Assembly (NCBI GenBank): GCA_030653035.1
Contig: JAUSAB010000054.1
Coordinates: 27,791-91,790 of the forward strand
DNA: 64,000 bases
DNA from: Desulfocapsaceae bacterium
GTDB lineage: Bacteria; Desulfobacterota; Desulfobulbia; Desulfobulbales; Desulfocapsaceae
Reading direction: 5' to 3'
Positions 62,201 through 64,000 of this stretch are shown here, in pieces. Numbering within the stretch: the first letter of the stretch is position 1; every line of letters starts with the position of its first letter. The notes beneath the pieces are model-generated. The model was not told where the DNA came from. It saw only the letters and a list, made by a program, of their open reading frames with translations, and made no database searches. The position numbers and the translations under genes were made by a program.

Positions 62201-64000
62201 TCAGCCGACGATCATTTTTTTAGTTCCTCCCGGGGAAGTGGAAATTTTAAGTGTGCTATAAATTTCCTGCAATTGGGGTGAGGCGATCGTGCTTTTACGG
62301 ACATGCAGTGAGCGTCCGTCAGCTTGGGTAAAACTGGCAGTAACCCGTTGCTGCCGGGCACATATTTTGCGCAGAGAGTCCCAGCTCAGGTGAATCCCCT
62401 GCCGTTTGAGTTTGTTGCGGATTACTTGCACCGTTTGATAGGCCAGCACCGTGATAAACAAGTGTCCATCGGCCCGTTCTTCTTTTTGATGATAGACCGG
62501 TCGTAATCCCAGCTCGGATTTCAGGCTGCGGAAGACGGATTCAAGATCAGTCAGCATTGTGTAGGTCTGCCAGAGGGTGGTTTCATCCCAGGAAAGTTCG
62601 TTGGTGCGAAGGCAATAGACACCGGGATTGGTCATCATGAAGCCCGCAACCGGAATGCGTTCCCAACTTAAAGAGCCCACCACCTGGTCGCTGGCATCAG
62701 CGGTAGTCAGATCAATACGGTAATGCTGGCTGACACCGTGGCTTTTTGCCTGAAGTCTGCCAATACGTTGATTGAGCTTATCTTTTTGCTTTTGGCAACG
62801 AGGTTTGGTCAAACCATCGGCCAGCTTTTGCAACCCTTGTTCAAAAGTCTTGCAAAAACGAATAGTCATGGCATTCTCTTTCTCCTGCCGGGCCTCGGAA
62901 TAGCAATAAAGACGGGCTTCTTTGCCGTCTTCACTGAGCGCCTTTTGGGCGTGGACAATCTGTCCTGATGCGGTGGAAACAGGAATTGCCAACTCCATGT
63001 CAACTTGCCGTTTTCGCTCACGACTGACGACTAAATATCGGTAATGATTTTCTATCAGCCAGGCAATATTAGCCTCGGTCGCGATCCCACGGTCCATGAT
63101 CACCAGGGCACCCGCTGGGGCATCAAGCACGCCCAGCATGGATTCAAGGGTGGTTGGTTCGGAAACATTGCCTGTAAACATACGCGAATGCCGGACAAAG
63201 CCGCTGGCGTCAAGCATCAAGGCCAAAGTGACGAGTGGGCAGTCACTACGTTTCTCCTTGGAATGACCACAAGCAGCCTTGCTGTTTTCGGCCATCTCGC
63301 CTTCAAAATAGGTATTGGTTAAATCGTACAAGGTGACGGTAACCGGTAAAGAAAAAAGCGTCTTGATCCTTGTAAACAGGGCATTCTCGATTTTGTCCCT
63401 GTTTTTAATCAAGAGATCCGAGACCCGGTAGAGCCGCATGGATGACATAGCTTCGAAGTCAACGTCAAGCAGTTCGCCTAGGCTGCTGCTTTCTCGAATC
63501 CACTCCCAACTGGCCCGCTCGCTTCCGGGCTCGGCCATGCGGGCGATGACGCTGCCAAAGGCCCCTGCCCGCTGAATGCGATTTAACCCGGCGTCTTCGA
63601 GAATAGCATTAAAATCAAGCAGGTTCAGTGCCTCCAGGGCAACATGTTCCACCCCTACGGTTCTTGGTTGCGCCAACTCAAGGGAATTGATGTCAACTTT
63701 CTGGAAATCAGGCGCCACAACGGAAACGGCGGGGGGTTGCTCTGGAGTCTCAGTTGCAACCTGTGAGCTCGGAATCGGTTGTTGGGGTGCTGCTGCCCCC
63801 TCATTCTCAGAGTGACGCTTTGCAATCAGGAGCGCCGCATATCGTTGTGCCAGGGCTTCGATATTCTTTGATGCTGTAAACATTCTCGGCTGCTTGCTGA
63901 GTATCTCGTCAATACGAGAACTGAGCTCAGCCCACTGTTCTTTTGGCAAAGAAAATGACCTGCCAAGATTGAGCACCGTTTTTTGCCGCACCTTCCCGCC
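62201..64000 (-). mobile_element. IS1634-family transposase, 5' end cut by window edge
   Basis: At least 599 residues are visible and the frame stays open to the window end (GGKVRQKTVLNLGR), so the true N terminus lies outside. Features of IS4-clan DDE transposases of the IS1634/IS1549 group: VTLYDLTNTYFEGE (first Asp), LVIMDRGIATEANIAWLIENHYRYLVV (second Asp), and the late DLESVFRSLKSELGLRPVYHQKEERADGHLFITVLAYQ with the YREK-like Glu. It cuts and pastes the element. No stop or frameshift is seen, so it may be active. It lies downstream of the kdp operon. Confidence 0.92.

Overview
The window looks like chromosomal DNA of a Gram-negative, probably anaerobic bacterium of the Desulfobacterota, perhaps near Desulfobulbales. 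This is an inference. It rests on a complete-looking type II secretion operon with gspN, F0 ATP synthase genes kept apart from F1, a DVU0298-like repeat protein, a CRP/PATAN (DUF4388) signalling protein, a long UbiD decarboxylase, NikR, bacteriohemerythrin and class I fumarase. No rRNA, tRNA, CRISPR array or sulfate-reduction gene is visible, so the placement is not proven.

Layout. 1-3.6 kb (minus): aroK-aroC-glgA-gap, central carbon and shikimate metabolism. 3.7-5.4 kb (plus): DnaJ-like co-chaperone cbpA, its partner cbpM and a bacteriohemerythrin. 5.5-8.3 kb: a secreted delta-60 repeat protein with a CFI-box C terminus, and a glycine-zipper lipoprotein. 8.6-12 kb (plus): small protein, ubiD-family decarboxylase, rluB-type pseudouridine synthase and an IHF/HU protein. 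12-17.4 kb (minus): rimO, a nucleoside phosphorylase-like protein, the F0 cluster atpZ-atpI-atpB-atpE and hemL. 17.5-22.7 kb: class I fumarase, nikR, a tail-anchored zinc-ribbon protein with an acidic repeat stalk, and a secreted beta-helix protein.

22.7-34.2 kb (minus) is one long type II secretion operon, gspG-H-I-J-K-L-M-N-C-D-E. It lacks gspF, its GspC has no PDZ domain, and its secretin carries a C-terminal TPR. 34.5-40.5 kb (plus): a ThiC/BzaF-family enzyme, a small membrane protein, a cyclic-nucleotide-domain/PATAN protein, a deaminase (minus), ferritin, a HEAT-like protein and a nitrilase-HldE2 fusion. 40.7-47.9 kb (minus): a chemoreceptor, recA, cinA, mtaB and mnmA. 48-52.6 kb (plus): a U32-family protein, a SulP-STAS-cNMP transporter and truA. 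53.9-61.7 kb (plus): a full kdpABCDE potassium-uptake operon that is visibly richer in G+C than its flanks. The window ends inside an IS1634-family transposase.

For an unusual system, the best leads are the nitrilase-HldE2 fusion overlapping a HEAT-like gene, the TPR-bearing secretin in a gspF-less, PDZ-less secretion operon, and a family of short intergenic repeats, two copies of which start at stop codons. I did not find a clearly new defence or mobile system.
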